Assembly (NCBI GenBank): GCA_037133915.1
Contig: JBAXND010000029.1
Coordinates: forward strand, 1 to 54,340
DNA length: 54,340 nucleotides
DNA from: Bacteroidota bacterium
GTDB taxonomy: Bacteria; Bacteroidota; Bacteroidia; Bacteroidales; CAIWKO01
Reading direction: 5' to 3'
Both the position numbers and the translations under genes were made by a program. The notes below the pieces were generated by a model. The model made no database searches, had not been told where the DNA came from, and saw only the letters and a list, made by a program, of their open reading frames with translations. Positions 32,963 to 41,092 of the stretch are shown in pieces. Numbering within the stretch: position 1 is the first letter of the stretch; every line of letters begins with the position of its first letter.

Positions 32963-33628
32963 TTACTTTCCTTCTGCGGTTTCAACTATTTTAACACCGG
33001 CCGGAATTTTAAATTTCTCGGCAGCAATAGCTGCATTTTCATCTATTCTGGTGACCTCCATGCTGACACTTATTCCTCCAATAGAAGCCTCTGTTTTAAG
33101 TGGAATACCTTTCCAGATAAAATAAGTACCGGTCATTTTTGAATCAGCCACTTCCATTGTAAACTTTTCACATGTGCGACCGGCCACTTCACCTGTCCCG
33201 GCTTTTTTAATATTGAATTTTTTGATTACCTCATCCGTAAGCTGCTGGAAATTCACATTGTCAGGACCGCTTTTCTCCAGCTTCGTTTTTGTCCCTGTTT
33301 TTGTTTTCATATCAATAGTGTACATGTAATCACCATCCTGTAAAGCGATGGTTTGCGATTTCATGCCCATTACTTCTACAGTAATTTCGGTCATCTGCTT
33401 TGCGCCATAATCATCAAAATACATGACCAAATCCTGCTCCATTCCCATGGTTTTTGATTTCATGAAAATTATGGCCGATTTAAGACCGTATCTGCCTTTT
33501 ACCTCAGAATTATTTTTTGCAATGCCTGTGGAATCAGCATCTTTAGAATCTTTTGTTTTATCAGCTCCACCGGAGCAACCCGACAATATTAAGCCGGCAA
33601 AAAGAATCATAAAAAAAATATTTTTCAT
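32963..33628 (-). CDS. Lipoprotein, outer-membrane-carrier-like (DUF4412-like)
   Basis: A 221-aa lipoprotein with lipobox LSGC and a flexible, charged linker (SGGADKTKDSKDADSTG). The mature domain is beta-rich: VKGRYGLKSAIIFMKSKTMGMEQDLVMYFDDYG, SQTIALQDGDYMYTIDMKTKTGTKT, GTGEVAGRTCEKFTME and IWKGIPLKTEASIGGISVSMEVTRID. The cleaved pattern resembles DUF4412, which is related to LolA-type lipid carriers; the assignment is tentative. A TATATTTG element (33673-33680, minus strand) may start it. No partner genes suggest a substrate. Confidence 0.8.
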   Translation of the reverse strand: MKNIFFMILFAGLILSGCSGGADKTKDSKDADSTGIAKNNSEVKGRYGLKSAIIFMKSKTMGMEQDLVMYFDDYGAKQMTEITVEVMGMKSQTIALQDGDYMYTIDMKTKTGTKTKLEKSGPDNVNFQQLTDEVIKKFNIKKAGTGEVAGRTCEKFTMEVADSKMTGTYFIWKGIPLKTEASIGGISVSMEVTRIDENAAIAAEKFKIPAGVKIVETAEGK

Positions 33629-33688
33629 AGGGTATACGGTTTAGATGATTGGCCGATTATAAAATTTCGATTCAAATATAGGGATATT

Positions 33689-34270
33689 CTATAATAACTC
33701 TATTGACTTTTCCACCTTCTTTATTAATTCCGGAAAAAAACATTCAAATTCATTTTTAAAAAGCGGATAATGTTCTTCCAGATCGTCAACACAATGTTCC
33801 ATTCCCGAATAAAACGCGGTTCGTTTAGACAGTCCGGTAAAAAACCGTCTGAGATTGGAAGTATCCGAATAGGCTACCAGCCAGTTGAAAGCTATCATAT
33901 ATGGCAACATACGTTTTAACCGCGGCGGTAGTATGGCGAAATTTTTAATCAACAATTCATAAGTGGTTGCTGCGAATTCTTCAAGCGGACGATTGGAATA
34001 TACAGGCCATGATTTCGCGAGAAAATGATCATAATACATATCCACAATCACTCCGGCATACTTATGATATTTAGGATGAAGTCGCTGCTTGCTCAATGTT
34101 ACAACAGGATGTCCATCAGTAAAATGGTCTATGATACGGTGCAGTTTAATGCCTTTGCGAATTTCTTCGTCATAATGAGCAGTATGTCCTTTGGCAGCAT
34201 CAGCCAGAAAATTTCCGATGAGGATGTTTTTATTTTTTCCCGAAAGGAATGCATGTGCCAGATAGTTCAT
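33689..34270 (-). CDS. acpH: Acyl-carrier-protein phosphodiesterase-like (DUF479) protein
   Basis: A 193-aa cytosolic protein, the same length as E. coli AcpH, which removes the phosphopantetheine arm from ACP. It begins MNYLAHAFLSG and carries GNFLADAAKG (about 19-28) and LHRIIDHFTDGHPVV (about 43-57), the conserved HD-like metal-site segments. GVIVDMYYDHFLAKSWPVYS is also a hallmark. Bacteroidota homologues are common but not characterised, so the activity is inferred from family. It stands divergent from iorA with a 134-bp spacer. Confidence 0.88.
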   Translation of the reverse strand: MNYLAHAFLSGKNKNILIGNFLADAAKGHTAHYDEEIRKGIKLHRIIDHFTDGHPVVTLSKQRLHPKYHKYAGVIVDMYYDHFLAKSWPVYSNRPLEEFAATTYELLIKNFAILPPRLKRMLPYMIAFNWLVAYSDTSNLRRFFTGLSKRTAFYSGMEHCVDDLEEHYPLFKNEFECFFPELIKKVEKSIELL

Positions 34271-34404
34271 AATAACTGTAAATTAACAAGCCACGAAGGA
34301 ACAAAATTAATGTGAAGTTAAAAAATCGCGGTAGTCATGTTGTTTATAAAATTTGTTTTAGTTTTGTGCAAGTTCAAATTTGATAAAATATATAAAACGA
34401 TATT

Positions 34405-36003
34405 ATGCAGACTGTATTGTTATTAGGAGATGAGGCTATTGCGCAGGGAGCACTGGATGCCGGCATTTCCGGATGCTATGCCTACCCCGGAACGCCATCT
34501 ACAGAGATTACAGAATATATTGATCATTCTAAAACTGCCCGCGCCAATGGTGTGAAGGCATGTTGGGGTGCAAATGAAAAAACAGCGATGGAAAGTGCGC
34601 TCGGCATGTCGTATGCCGGCAAAAGATCACTGGTATGCATGAAGCATGTTGGGCTGAATGTAGCTGCCGACCCCTTCATAAACTCAGCCATAACAGGCGT
34701 TAACGGAGGTATGATTGTAGTGGCTGCCGACGATCCTTCCATGCATTCATCACAGAATGAGCAGGACTCGCGCTTTTACGCAAAATTTGCATTTATTCCC
34801 TGTCTTGAACCGCTCAACCAGCAGGAAGCATACGACATGGTGATTTACGGTTTCGAAATGTCGGAAAAGTACAAAGTTCCCGTGATGCTGCGTATCACAA
34901 CCCGTCTGGCACACTCAAGAGCCGGCGTTGTGCTGAAACCCGGCCGCGCGCAGAACGAACTGAAATTGCCCGAAGACCTGAAACAATTCATTTTGCTTCC
35001 GGCAATTGCACGCAAACGTTATAAAATGCTGCTTGGAATGCAGGATTCTTTTGAAATGGAATCAGAAAAATCAGCATTCAATAATTATTATGAAGGTCAT
35101 GATAAAAGCCTCGGCATTATTTGCAGCGGCATTGCCTATAATTATCTTGTTGAGAATTATCAGGGAAAGGTTCCCTATCCCGTTCTAAAGGTATGCCAGT
35201 ACCCGCTTCCGCGAAAAAAAGTTGAGCAGATATTTGCCGATTGTGCAGAGATACTTGTGATGGAAGAAGGGTATCCTTTAATTGAAGAACAACTGAAAGG
35301 ATTTCTTGCCGGTGCATATAAAATAAAAGGCCGTCTGGATGGTACATTGCCACGTGATGGCGAACTCAACCCCAATATCGTTGCCGCTGCACTTGGATTT
35401 CCGGAAGAAAAATACAACGAAGTTCCGGCAATCGTGGTTGGAAGACCACCTTCGCTTTGTGCCGGCTGCCCGCATATAGACTCCTATCTTTCCATGAATG
35501 AAGCGCTCGCGGCTTATGGCAAAGGACGTGTTTTTGCTGATATTGGCTGTTATACTCTTGGTGCACTTCCACCTTTTGACGCCATAAATTCTTGTGTTGA
35601 CATGGGCGCTTCCATTACCATGGCCAAAGGTGCCGCCGATGCAGGATTGGTTCCCGCAGTTGCAGTTATCGGTGATTCGACATTTACTCACAGCGGCATT
35701 ACCGGACTGCTGGATTGTGTTATCGATAAATCACCCGTTACGATTTTTATTCTTGATAACCAGATTACAGCCATGACAGGCGGACAGAAATCGGCTGCCA
35801 ACGGAAGAATAGAAAGCATTTGCAAAGGAATTGGCGTAGAACCCGAACACATCCGCGTGATTAAACCATTGAGAAAAAATCATGAGGAGAATACCGCAAT
35901 TGTTAAAGAAGAACTTGCATACAATGGCGTTTCTGTGATTATTGCTCTCAGGGAATGCATAGTTGAGCTTAACAAGAAAATGAGAGAAAAATTTAAAAAG
36001 TAA
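34405..36003 (+). CDS. iorA: Indolepyruvate:ferredoxin oxidoreductase, alpha subunit, lacking ferredoxin domain
   Basis: The catalytic subunit that oxidatively decarboxylates aryl pyruvates to acyl-CoA with ferredoxin as electron acceptor; 532 aa. The PYR-type N-terminal half begins LLGDEAIAQGALDAGISGCYAYPGTPSTEI (about 5-34), and the CoA and TPP half carries RPPSLCAGCPHI (about 348-359). The TPP motif is GDSTFTHSG...TIFILDNQITAMTGGQ (about 424-462). Typical IorA proteins run to about 600 aa or more and end with a 2[4Fe-4S] ferredoxin domain. This one stops soon after IIALRECIVEL and has no CxxCxxC cluster. A TAGTTTTG element (34358-34365) is probably the promoter. iorB follows 4 bp later. 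Confidence 0.92.
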   Translation: MQTVLLLGDEAIAQGALDAGISGCYAYPGTPSTEITEYIDHSKTARANGVKACWGANEKTAMESALGMSYAGKRSLVCMKHVGLNVAADPFINSAITGVNGGMIVVAADDPSMHSSQNEQDSRFYAKFAFIPCLEPLNQQEAYDMVIYGFEMSEKYKVPVMLRITTRLAHSRAGVVLKPGRAQNELKLPEDLKQFILLPAIARKRYKMLLGMQDSFEMESEKSAFNNYYEGHDKSLGIICSGIAYNYLVENYQGKVPYPVLKVCQYPLPRKKVEQIFADCAEILVMEEGYPLIEEQLKGFLAGAYKIKGRLDGTLPRDGELNPNIVAAALGFPEEKYNEVPAIVVGRPPSLCAGCPHIDSYLSMNEALAAYGKGRVFADIGCYTLGALPPFDAINSCVDMGASITMAKGAADAGLVPAVAVIGDSTFTHSGITGLLDCVIDKSPVTIFILDNQITAMTGGQKSAANGRIESICKGIGVEPEHIRVIKPLRKNHEENTAIVKEELAYNGVSVIIALRECIVELNKKMREKFKK

Positions 36004-36007
36004 GACG

Positions 36008-36592
36008 ATGAAAAAAGATATCATATTAGCCGGTGTCGGCGGACAGGGAATCGTATCTATTGCAGCAGTTATAGGATTGGCAGCGGTTGACCTGAAACTG
36101 TCAACCAAGCAGTCGGAAGTACATGGCATGAGTCAGCGAGGCGGCGACGTTTCAAGTAATTTAAGGGTTTCGGACACTGAAATTTTCTCAGATCTTATCC
36201 CGAAAGGAAAAGCCGACCTTATTATCTCCGTTGAACCAATGGAAGCCCTGAGACACCTGCACATGCTGGCACCCGACGGATGGCTTATTTCCAATACCGA
36301 ACCGTTTAAAAACATTCCGAACTATCCCGATAAGGATGCATTACTGGCAGAAATAGGCAAACTCAAACAACATGTACTCATCGATGCCGATAAAATGGCC
36401 AAAGACCAGGGGGCTTCAAAAGCAGCAAACATGATTATTTTAGGCGCCTCCTCCCCCTTCCTCGAAATTGAGTTTTCCAAACTTGAAGATGCCATCCGCA
36501 AACTGTTCGGTAAAAAAGGCGATGACGTTGTAAATTCAAATATCAACGCACTGCGCAGCGGACGGGATTTTGTGAAGGATTTAATTAAATGA
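36008..36592 (+). CDS. iorB: Indolepyruvate oxidoreductase, beta subunit
   Basis: The gamma-type domain subunit of IOR, 194 aa, normal length. It starts IILAGVGGQGIVSIAAVIGLAA (about 5-26), the nucleotide-like loop of pyruvate-ferredoxin oxidoreductase gamma domains, followed by KQSEVHGMSQRGGDVSSNLRVSD (about 39-61), which is highly conserved. ADLIISVEPMEALRHL and ANMIILGASSPFL complete the fold. It lies 4 bp downstream of iorA, and a strong terminator follows. The protein has no Fe-S motif, so electron exit must rely on another protein. Confidence 0.95.
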   Translation: MKKDIILAGVGGQGIVSIAAVIGLAAVDLKLSTKQSEVHGMSQRGGDVSSNLRVSDTEIFSDLIPKGKADLIISVEPMEALRHLHMLAPDGWLISNTEPFKNIPNYPDKDALLAEIGKLKQHVLIDADKMAKDQGASKAANMIILGASSPFLEIEFSKLEDAIRKLFGKKGDDVVNSNINALRSGRDFVKDLIK

Positions 36593-36612
36593 TTCTAAAT
36601 ATAATCTATATG

Positions 36613-36640
36613 AAAGCCGGCTTCTTAGTCGGCTTTTTTT
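36613..36640 (+). terminator. Terminator of iorAB
   Basis: AAAGCCG...CGGCTTT stem (36613-36619 and 36630-36636) with a 10-nt loop, followed by a T run, 20 bp after the iorB stop. Confidence 0.85.
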
Positions 36641-36662
36641 TGCCAAATAATATTTATTTTTC

Positions 36663-36698
36663 ATCCCTGTAAGGGATATGGTTTTATTCGTATTTTTG
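36663..36698 (+). promoter_or_regulatory. Palindrome and promoter element ahead of the dehydrogenase gene
   Basis: TATTTTTG (36691-36698) is a -7 element, without a convincing TTG box at 18-21 bp. The perfect palindrome ATCCCT-GTA-AGGGAT (36663-36677) lies just where the upstream box would be and may be an operator. Confidence 0.45.
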
Positions 36699-36742
36699 AA
36701 CCGCATAATAAACAGTTGCTAACTAAATAATACAATAATTTT

Positions 36743-37936
36743 ATGGCAAAAAGAACCATCGTTGCAATGCCCGGCGACGGCATCGGAAAACCGGTACTTG
36801 ATGAATGTATTCGCGTACTTGACGCTGCAGGATTTGATGCAGATTATGTTCAGGGAGATATAGGTTGGGAATTCTGGTGTAAAGAAGGCGATCCGCTGCC
36901 TCAGCGCACACTCGACCTGCTCGAGAAACACCAAATCGGACTGTTCGGAGCTATTACTTCAAAACCTAAAGATAAAGCTGCCGCCGAACTGATTCCCGAA
37001 CTTCAGGGAAAAGGCATCAGCTACTACAGCCCGATTGTTAGCATGCGCCAAAAATTCACACTCGACATTTGCATGCGCCCGATTAAAACGTTTAAAAATA
37101 ATCCGCTCAACTTCATCAGACGCGGAGCAAACAATACCATCGAAGAACCCATCGTGGATGTTATGATTTTCCGTCAGAATACGGAATGTCTTTACGGAGG
37201 TGTGGAATGGACCAACCCATCGGATCAGGTGTATGACGCGCTGATGACGCATCCCAAATTCAAAGAGAATTTTTCATGGTGCCCGAGACCCGAATTAGCT
37301 GTTTCAACCCGTATCTTCACAAAAAAATACACTGCTCGCATTGTTAAAGCCGCTTTTGAATATGCCAAAGAAAGAGGTTTTGATACGGTTACCGTGTGCG
37401 AAAAGCCCAACGTGGTTAGAGAAACATCAGGTATGATGCTGAAACTTGCCCAGGAAATGTCGAAAAACGAATATCCCGGCATCCGCGTTGAAGATGTAAA
37501 CATTGATGCGATGATGATGTGGCTCACCAAAAACCCCGAAAAATATCATGTTATTGTTGCCGGTAATATGTTCGGCGATATTGTAAGCGATGGCTTTGCC
37601 GGACTGGCAGGCGGTCTCGGATTTGCATGCAGTGCCAACATCGGCGAAAAAGTAGCGGTATTCGAACCCACACATGGTTCTGCTCCGAAATACGCCGATT
37701 ATCCTGTTTCTATCGTAAATCCTATTGCCATGGTTTCATCGGCAGTAATGATGCTTGAGCATATCGGTGAAATGGAAATTGCTGACCGCATTCGTAACGC
37801 TGTTGCGCAGGTAATCCTTGAAGGAAAAGTGATGGCATATGACATGCTGAAAATGGGCGGTAATCCTGATGTGGTGAACAAAGGCGCTGCATCTACCCGT
37901 CAAATGGCTGATGCCATTATTGCAAAACTGAAATAA
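36743..37936 (+). CDS. Isocitrate/isopropylmalate-family dehydrogenase
   Basis: A 397-aa beta-decarboxylating dehydrogenase. It opens with VAMPGDGIGKPV (about 7-18). The substrate-side segment reads MRQKFTLDICMRPIKTF (about 101-117), without the phosphorylatable RSxN of prokaryotic isocitrate dehydrogenase. Residues near 275-290 (VAGNMFGDIVSDGFAGLAGG) bind Mg2+ via the conserved Asp pair, and FEPTHGSAPKYA (about 310-321) is the NAD-site loop. Isocitrate, homoisocitrate or isopropylmalate could be the substrate. The downstream fused aconitase-like hydro-lyase points to a consecutive citrate- or homocitrate-type conversion rather than leucine synthesis, but leuA-like partners are absent from the window. 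Confidence 0.93.
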   Translation: MAKRTIVAMPGDGIGKPVLDECIRVLDAAGFDADYVQGDIGWEFWCKEGDPLPQRTLDLLEKHQIGLFGAITSKPKDKAAAELIPELQGKGISYYSPIVSMRQKFTLDICMRPIKTFKNNPLNFIRRGANNTIEEPIVDVMIFRQNTECLYGGVEWTNPSDQVYDALMTHPKFKENFSWCPRPELAVSTRIFTKKYTARIVKAAFEYAKERGFDTVTVCEKPNVVRETSGMMLKLAQEMSKNEYPGIRVEDVNIDAMMMWLTKNPEKYHVIVAGNMFGDIVSDGFAGLAGGLGFACSANIGEKVAVFEPTHGSAPKYADYPVSIVNPIAMVSSAVMMLEHIGEMEIADRIRNAVAQVILEGKVMAYDMLKMGGNPDVVNKGAASTRQMADAIIAKLK

Positions 37937-38017
37937 CAATTAAACAGTTAAAACCGGGAGCCATTTATACAGCATTCAAACAATGCCGCATGGATGGCTT
38001 CTTTAATAAATATCAAT

Positions 38018-38587
38018 ATGGCTGAAATCATCAAAGCAGAATTCGTTGAGAAAGCAAAAAAACTGTGGCCCGAGCTGGAATGGATAAAAGACGCCCCGCT
38101 TCGCGAAACCACTACCAATACCTGGGCACTGGCGCTTCAAAAAAGCGTCCTCACACCCGAAGATTTAAGCACTATTCCGTTTACACTGCTTGCCGGTCCC
38201 GACATGAAAGTCAGTTTTATGGATCATAAGCGTGCGGTCGTTCACATCGCTCTTGACTGCGGCAATCAGATGAATAAATTTTTCAGGAACGACCTTCCGG
38301 TTGACATGGATGTGCTGATAGCAGGCGCTATTCTGGCAGATGTCGGCAAACTGCTCGAATACGAAATGAAAGACGGAAAATCCGTACAGGGAAAATATGG
38401 CAAATATCTGCGCCATCCTTTCAGCGGTGTTTCTCTGGCCGAGCAGTGCGGAGTGCCGGCAGCTGTTTGCCACATTATTGCCACGCACGCCGGCGAAGGC
38501 GACATGGTAAAACGCACCACCGAAGCATTTGTAGTTCATCATGCGGATTTTATGACATTTGAGCCGTTTAAAGACAGGCTTAAATAA
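38018..38587 (+). CDS. HD-domain protein with altered HD motif
   Basis: A 189-aa soluble protein with an HD-superfamily arrangement (start at 38018, MAEIIKAEF; an upstream Met at 37994 is less likely). His76 (VVHIALDCG), the signature segment GAILADVGKLLEYE (about 103-116), HPFSGVSLAE (about 128), CHIIATHAGEG (about 150) and VVHHADFM (about 174) occur in the usual order for an HD phosphohydrolase. The diagnostic His-Asp doublet is Ala-Asp (107-108), so one metal ligand is missing. It lies between the dehydrogenase and the hydro-lyase genes, so it may serve the same pathway. Catalytic competence is uncertain. Confidence 0.78.
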   Translation: MAEIIKAEFVEKAKKLWPELEWIKDAPLRETTTNTWALALQKSVLTPEDLSTIPFTLLAGPDMKVSFMDHKRAVVHIALDCGNQMNKFFRNDLPVDMDVLIAGAILADVGKLLEYEMKDGKSVQGKYGKYLRHPFSGVSLAEQCGVPAAVCHIIATHAGEGDMVKRTTEAFVVHHADFMTFEPFKDRLK

Positions 38588-38589
38588 TT

Positions 38590-39031
38590 AATAATTAGTA
38601 ATTAACAATTTATAATTACTAAAATGAAGAAGAATCTGATTGAGGAAAAGTCATATTTATTTGCATTGCGTATTATAAAACTCTTTCATTTTATCCGCGA
38701 TATCAAGCATGACCGTATTCTGGCGTCTCAGGTACTTAGAAGTGGAACATCTGTCGGCGCTAATATACAGGAAGCATTAGGTGGAGCATCCAAAAAAGAT
38801 TTCACATGCAAAATGAATATTGCGTACAAAGAAATTCGAGAAACCGATTATTGGCTAAGGTTATTACATGATTCAGGGTATATAGACGAAAAATCATTTT
38901 TCTCCATTAAAAAAGATTGTGAGGAAATCAGCAAATTGCTGTTTACTATCATCCGAACATCACGTTCAAAAATCAACGCCTAATATGACAGCAGTTTTAA
39001 GACAATTATTAATTAATAATTACTAATTATT
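38590..39031. repeat. 15-bp perfect inverted repeat framing the four-helix-bundle gene
   Basis: AATAATTAGTAATTA (38590-38604) and its exact complement TAATTACTAATTATT (39017-39031) flank the gene at 38624. The left arm carries a second internal symmetry (TAGTAATTA...TAATTACTA). A looser relative, AATTAATAATGAGTAATTA, occurs near 45608-45630. The 442-bp cassette separates the HD gene from the hydro-lyase gene. Confidence 0.7.
38624..38983 (+). CDS. Four-helix-bundle protein (S23/IVP family)
   Basis: A 119-aa helical protein of the family named after proteins encoded in 23S rRNA intervening sequences. The signature QVLRSGTSVGANIQEALGGASKKDF (about 37-61) and KEIRETDYWLRLLHDSGYI (about 70-88) are diagnostic. 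The function is unknown; homologues are abundant in Bacteroidota, in rRNA genes and elsewhere. It is set in AT-rich DNA framed by a 15-bp inverted repeat and interrupts what otherwise looks like one metabolic operon, suggesting that it arrived as a small cassette. Confidence 0.93.
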   Translation: MKKNLIEEKSYLFALRIIKLFHFIRDIKHDRILASQVLRSGTSVGANIQEALGGASKKDFTCKMNIAYKEIRETDYWLRLLHDSGYIDEKSFFSIKKDCEEISKLLFTIIRTSRSKINA

Positions 39032-39038
39032 CATTTTT

Positions 39039-40844
39039 ATGAATTTAATTGAAAAAATTCTTGCACAACACAGCAACAATGAAGTAGTGCATCCCGACGA
39101 CATCATCGATGTATTTATTGATATCCGCGCTGCACGCGATTTTGGTGGTGCCAATGTGGTTAAAAACCTGATTGACGCAGGCTACACCGTTGCTGATGCA
39201 ACAAAAACAATTTTCACCTTCGATTGCAACCCCACCGGCTCCGATCAGAAATACGCCGCCAACCAGCATTATTGCAGGCAGTACGCGCGTGAAAATGATA
39301 TTGCGGTGTATGATATCGATTCAGGCGTTGGCACACACCTCGCCATTGACAGCGGTTTCGTGTGGCCCGGCAGTACTTTCGTATCAACAGATTCACACGC
39401 AAACATTATGGGAGCGCTTGGCTCTTTCGGACAGGGAATGGGCGATCAGGACATAGCGGCAGCCTGGGCAAAAGGCGCCGTATGGTTCAAAGTTCCGCAC
39501 TCTGTGAAATTAAATCTGGTTGGTAAAAGACCGGCAGGTATAAGTGCCAAGGATATTGTTCTCAATCTCCTGTCTATTTTTGGTGCAAATAAATTACTCG
39601 GCTATTCCGTTGAAATTTGCGGTGAAGAAGCCGACAAACTTACATTGGACGAGCGCATCACTATTTCATCTATGGCCACTGAAATGGGCGCCATAATATT
39701 ATTCTTCACGCCATCGCAAGATATCATGGATTATTGTGAAGCCAAAACCGGAAGAAAACTTATTCCTGTTTTCGCAGATAAGGATGCCGCCTATCTTGAA
39801 GTTCACGACATTGACATCAGTAAATTTGTGCCTATGGTTGCGAAACCGGGACACCCTCATGATGATACTTCTGTTGCATCCGTAAAAGGCACTAAAATAG
39901 ATTCAGCATTTATTGGCAGTTGCACCAACGGCAGAATGGAAGACCTGCGTAAAGCCGCATCCGTGCTGAAAGGTCGCAAAGTAGCGCCCGGTGTTGTATT
40001 GAAAATTGTACCTTCCACAGACAAAATATGGAACATCGCGCTGGACGAAGGTTTGGTGAAAATATTCAAAGATGCCGGCGCCATGCTTTCAAACGCAGGA
40101 TGTGCGGGATGTGCCGCCGGACAGGTCGGACAGAACGGTCCCGACGAAGTAACCATCAGTACCGGAAACCGCAATTTCTCTGGCAAGCAGGGTAAAGGTT
40201 TTGTATATCTTGCATCGCCCGAAGTGGTTGCCGCCTCAGCCGTTGCAGGCTATATCACTACCCCTGACGAACTGCCCGAAACAGCAGCCGTTTTTGAGAA
40301 AAAAGGTATTATGAAAGCAACAAGTGGAAAAGCAAAAGCCACAAACACAGAACGCCCTGTTGTTGCCGAAGGCCGTGTATGGCTCATCCCTATCGACGAT
40401 ATCGATACAGATATGATTTACCATAACCGCTATCTGACCATTACTGATATCAAAGAAATGGGACAATATTCGTTTGACAATTTAAAAGGATATGAAGACT
40501 TCGCCAAGAAGGCACTGCCTGGCGATATCGTAATTACATCGAAAAACTTTGGAGCCGGAAGTTCCAGACAACAGGCCGTAGATTGCTTTATTTCACTGGG
40601 CATTACGTGCATTCTGGCCGAATCATTCGGCGCCATTTATGAACGCAATGCCATTAATGCCGCTTTGCCAATCCTGACATACAAACCCGAAATAATTCAG
40701 GAAATAGGGCTGCAAAGCGGGAATCGCGTAAAAATTGATTTCCTTGGCGGAACAATTACAAATCTTAGCAATAATAAATCTGCATCAATAAATAAATTTT
40801 ATGATGCACAGTATCAGATTTACAAGAACGGCGGATTGCTTTAA
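39039..40844 (+). CDS. Fused aconitase/LeuCD-type hydro-lyase
   Basis: A 601-aa [4Fe-4S] dehydratase in which a LeuC-type large subunit (about 1-420) and a LeuD-type swivel domain (about 440-601) are fused. Cluster ligands are visible in IGSCTNGRMEDL (about 293) and NAGCAGCAAGQ (about 352-362). Active-site segments include STDSHANIMGALGSFGQGMGDQDIAAAW. The swivel has DDIDTDMIYHNRYLTITDI and FGAGSSRQQAVDCF. The residues after RYL determine the substrate in archaeal homologues (YLRT for homoaconitase, YLV-type for isopropylmalate isomerase, as I recall); here it is YLTI. Citrate/isocitrate or homocitrate-type substrates are all possible. The dehydrogenase at 36743 is the natural partner. Confidence 0.9.
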   Translation: MNLIEKILAQHSNNEVVHPDDIIDVFIDIRAARDFGGANVVKNLIDAGYTVADATKTIFTFDCNPTGSDQKYAANQHYCRQYARENDIAVYDIDSGVGTHLAIDSGFVWPGSTFVSTDSHANIMGALGSFGQGMGDQDIAAAWAKGAVWFKVPHSVKLNLVGKRPAGISAKDIVLNLLSIFGANKLLGYSVEICGEEADKLTLDERITISSMATEMGAIILFFTPSQDIMDYCEAKTGRKLIPVFADKDAAYLEVHDIDISKFVPMVAKPGHPHDDTSVASVKGTKIDSAFIGSCTNGRMEDLRKAASVLKGRKVAPGVVLKIVPSTDKIWNIALDEGLVKIFKDAGAMLSNAGCAGCAAGQVGQNGPDEVTISTGNRNFSGKQGKGFVYLASPEVVAASAVAGYITTPDELPETAAVFEKKGIMKATSGKAKATNTERPVVAEGRVWLIPIDDIDTDMIYHNRYLTITDIKEMGQYSFDNLKGYEDFAKKALPGDIVITSKNFGAGSSRQQAVDCFISLGITCILAESFGAIYERNAINAALPILTYKPEIIQEIGLQSGNRVKIDFLGGTITNLSNNKSASINKFYDAQYQIYKNGGLL

Positions 40845-41092
40845 AACCTCTGATTGAAATGGGCAATTATGCATAAGGGATTTCACGCATGATTGTCCAT
40901 TATATTTATATTAATTAACTTCATTTTCTATACACCAATAACTCATATCTTAATAATTAATTTTATTTATATCTTGTTTTGATTATTTTTATTAATTTCA
41001 CGCCCATTTTTCAAAATTAGCGGGTCGATTTGTTTACAAAAACAGTTTCGCTGACTAACAATAAAACGGTATTGAATTCAAGCTACTGGTAT

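Noticed and set aside
41030..41092. TTG start for the outer-membrane barrel protein
   Set aside because: It adds 21 polar residues in front of a good signal peptide; the ATG at 41093 is preferred.
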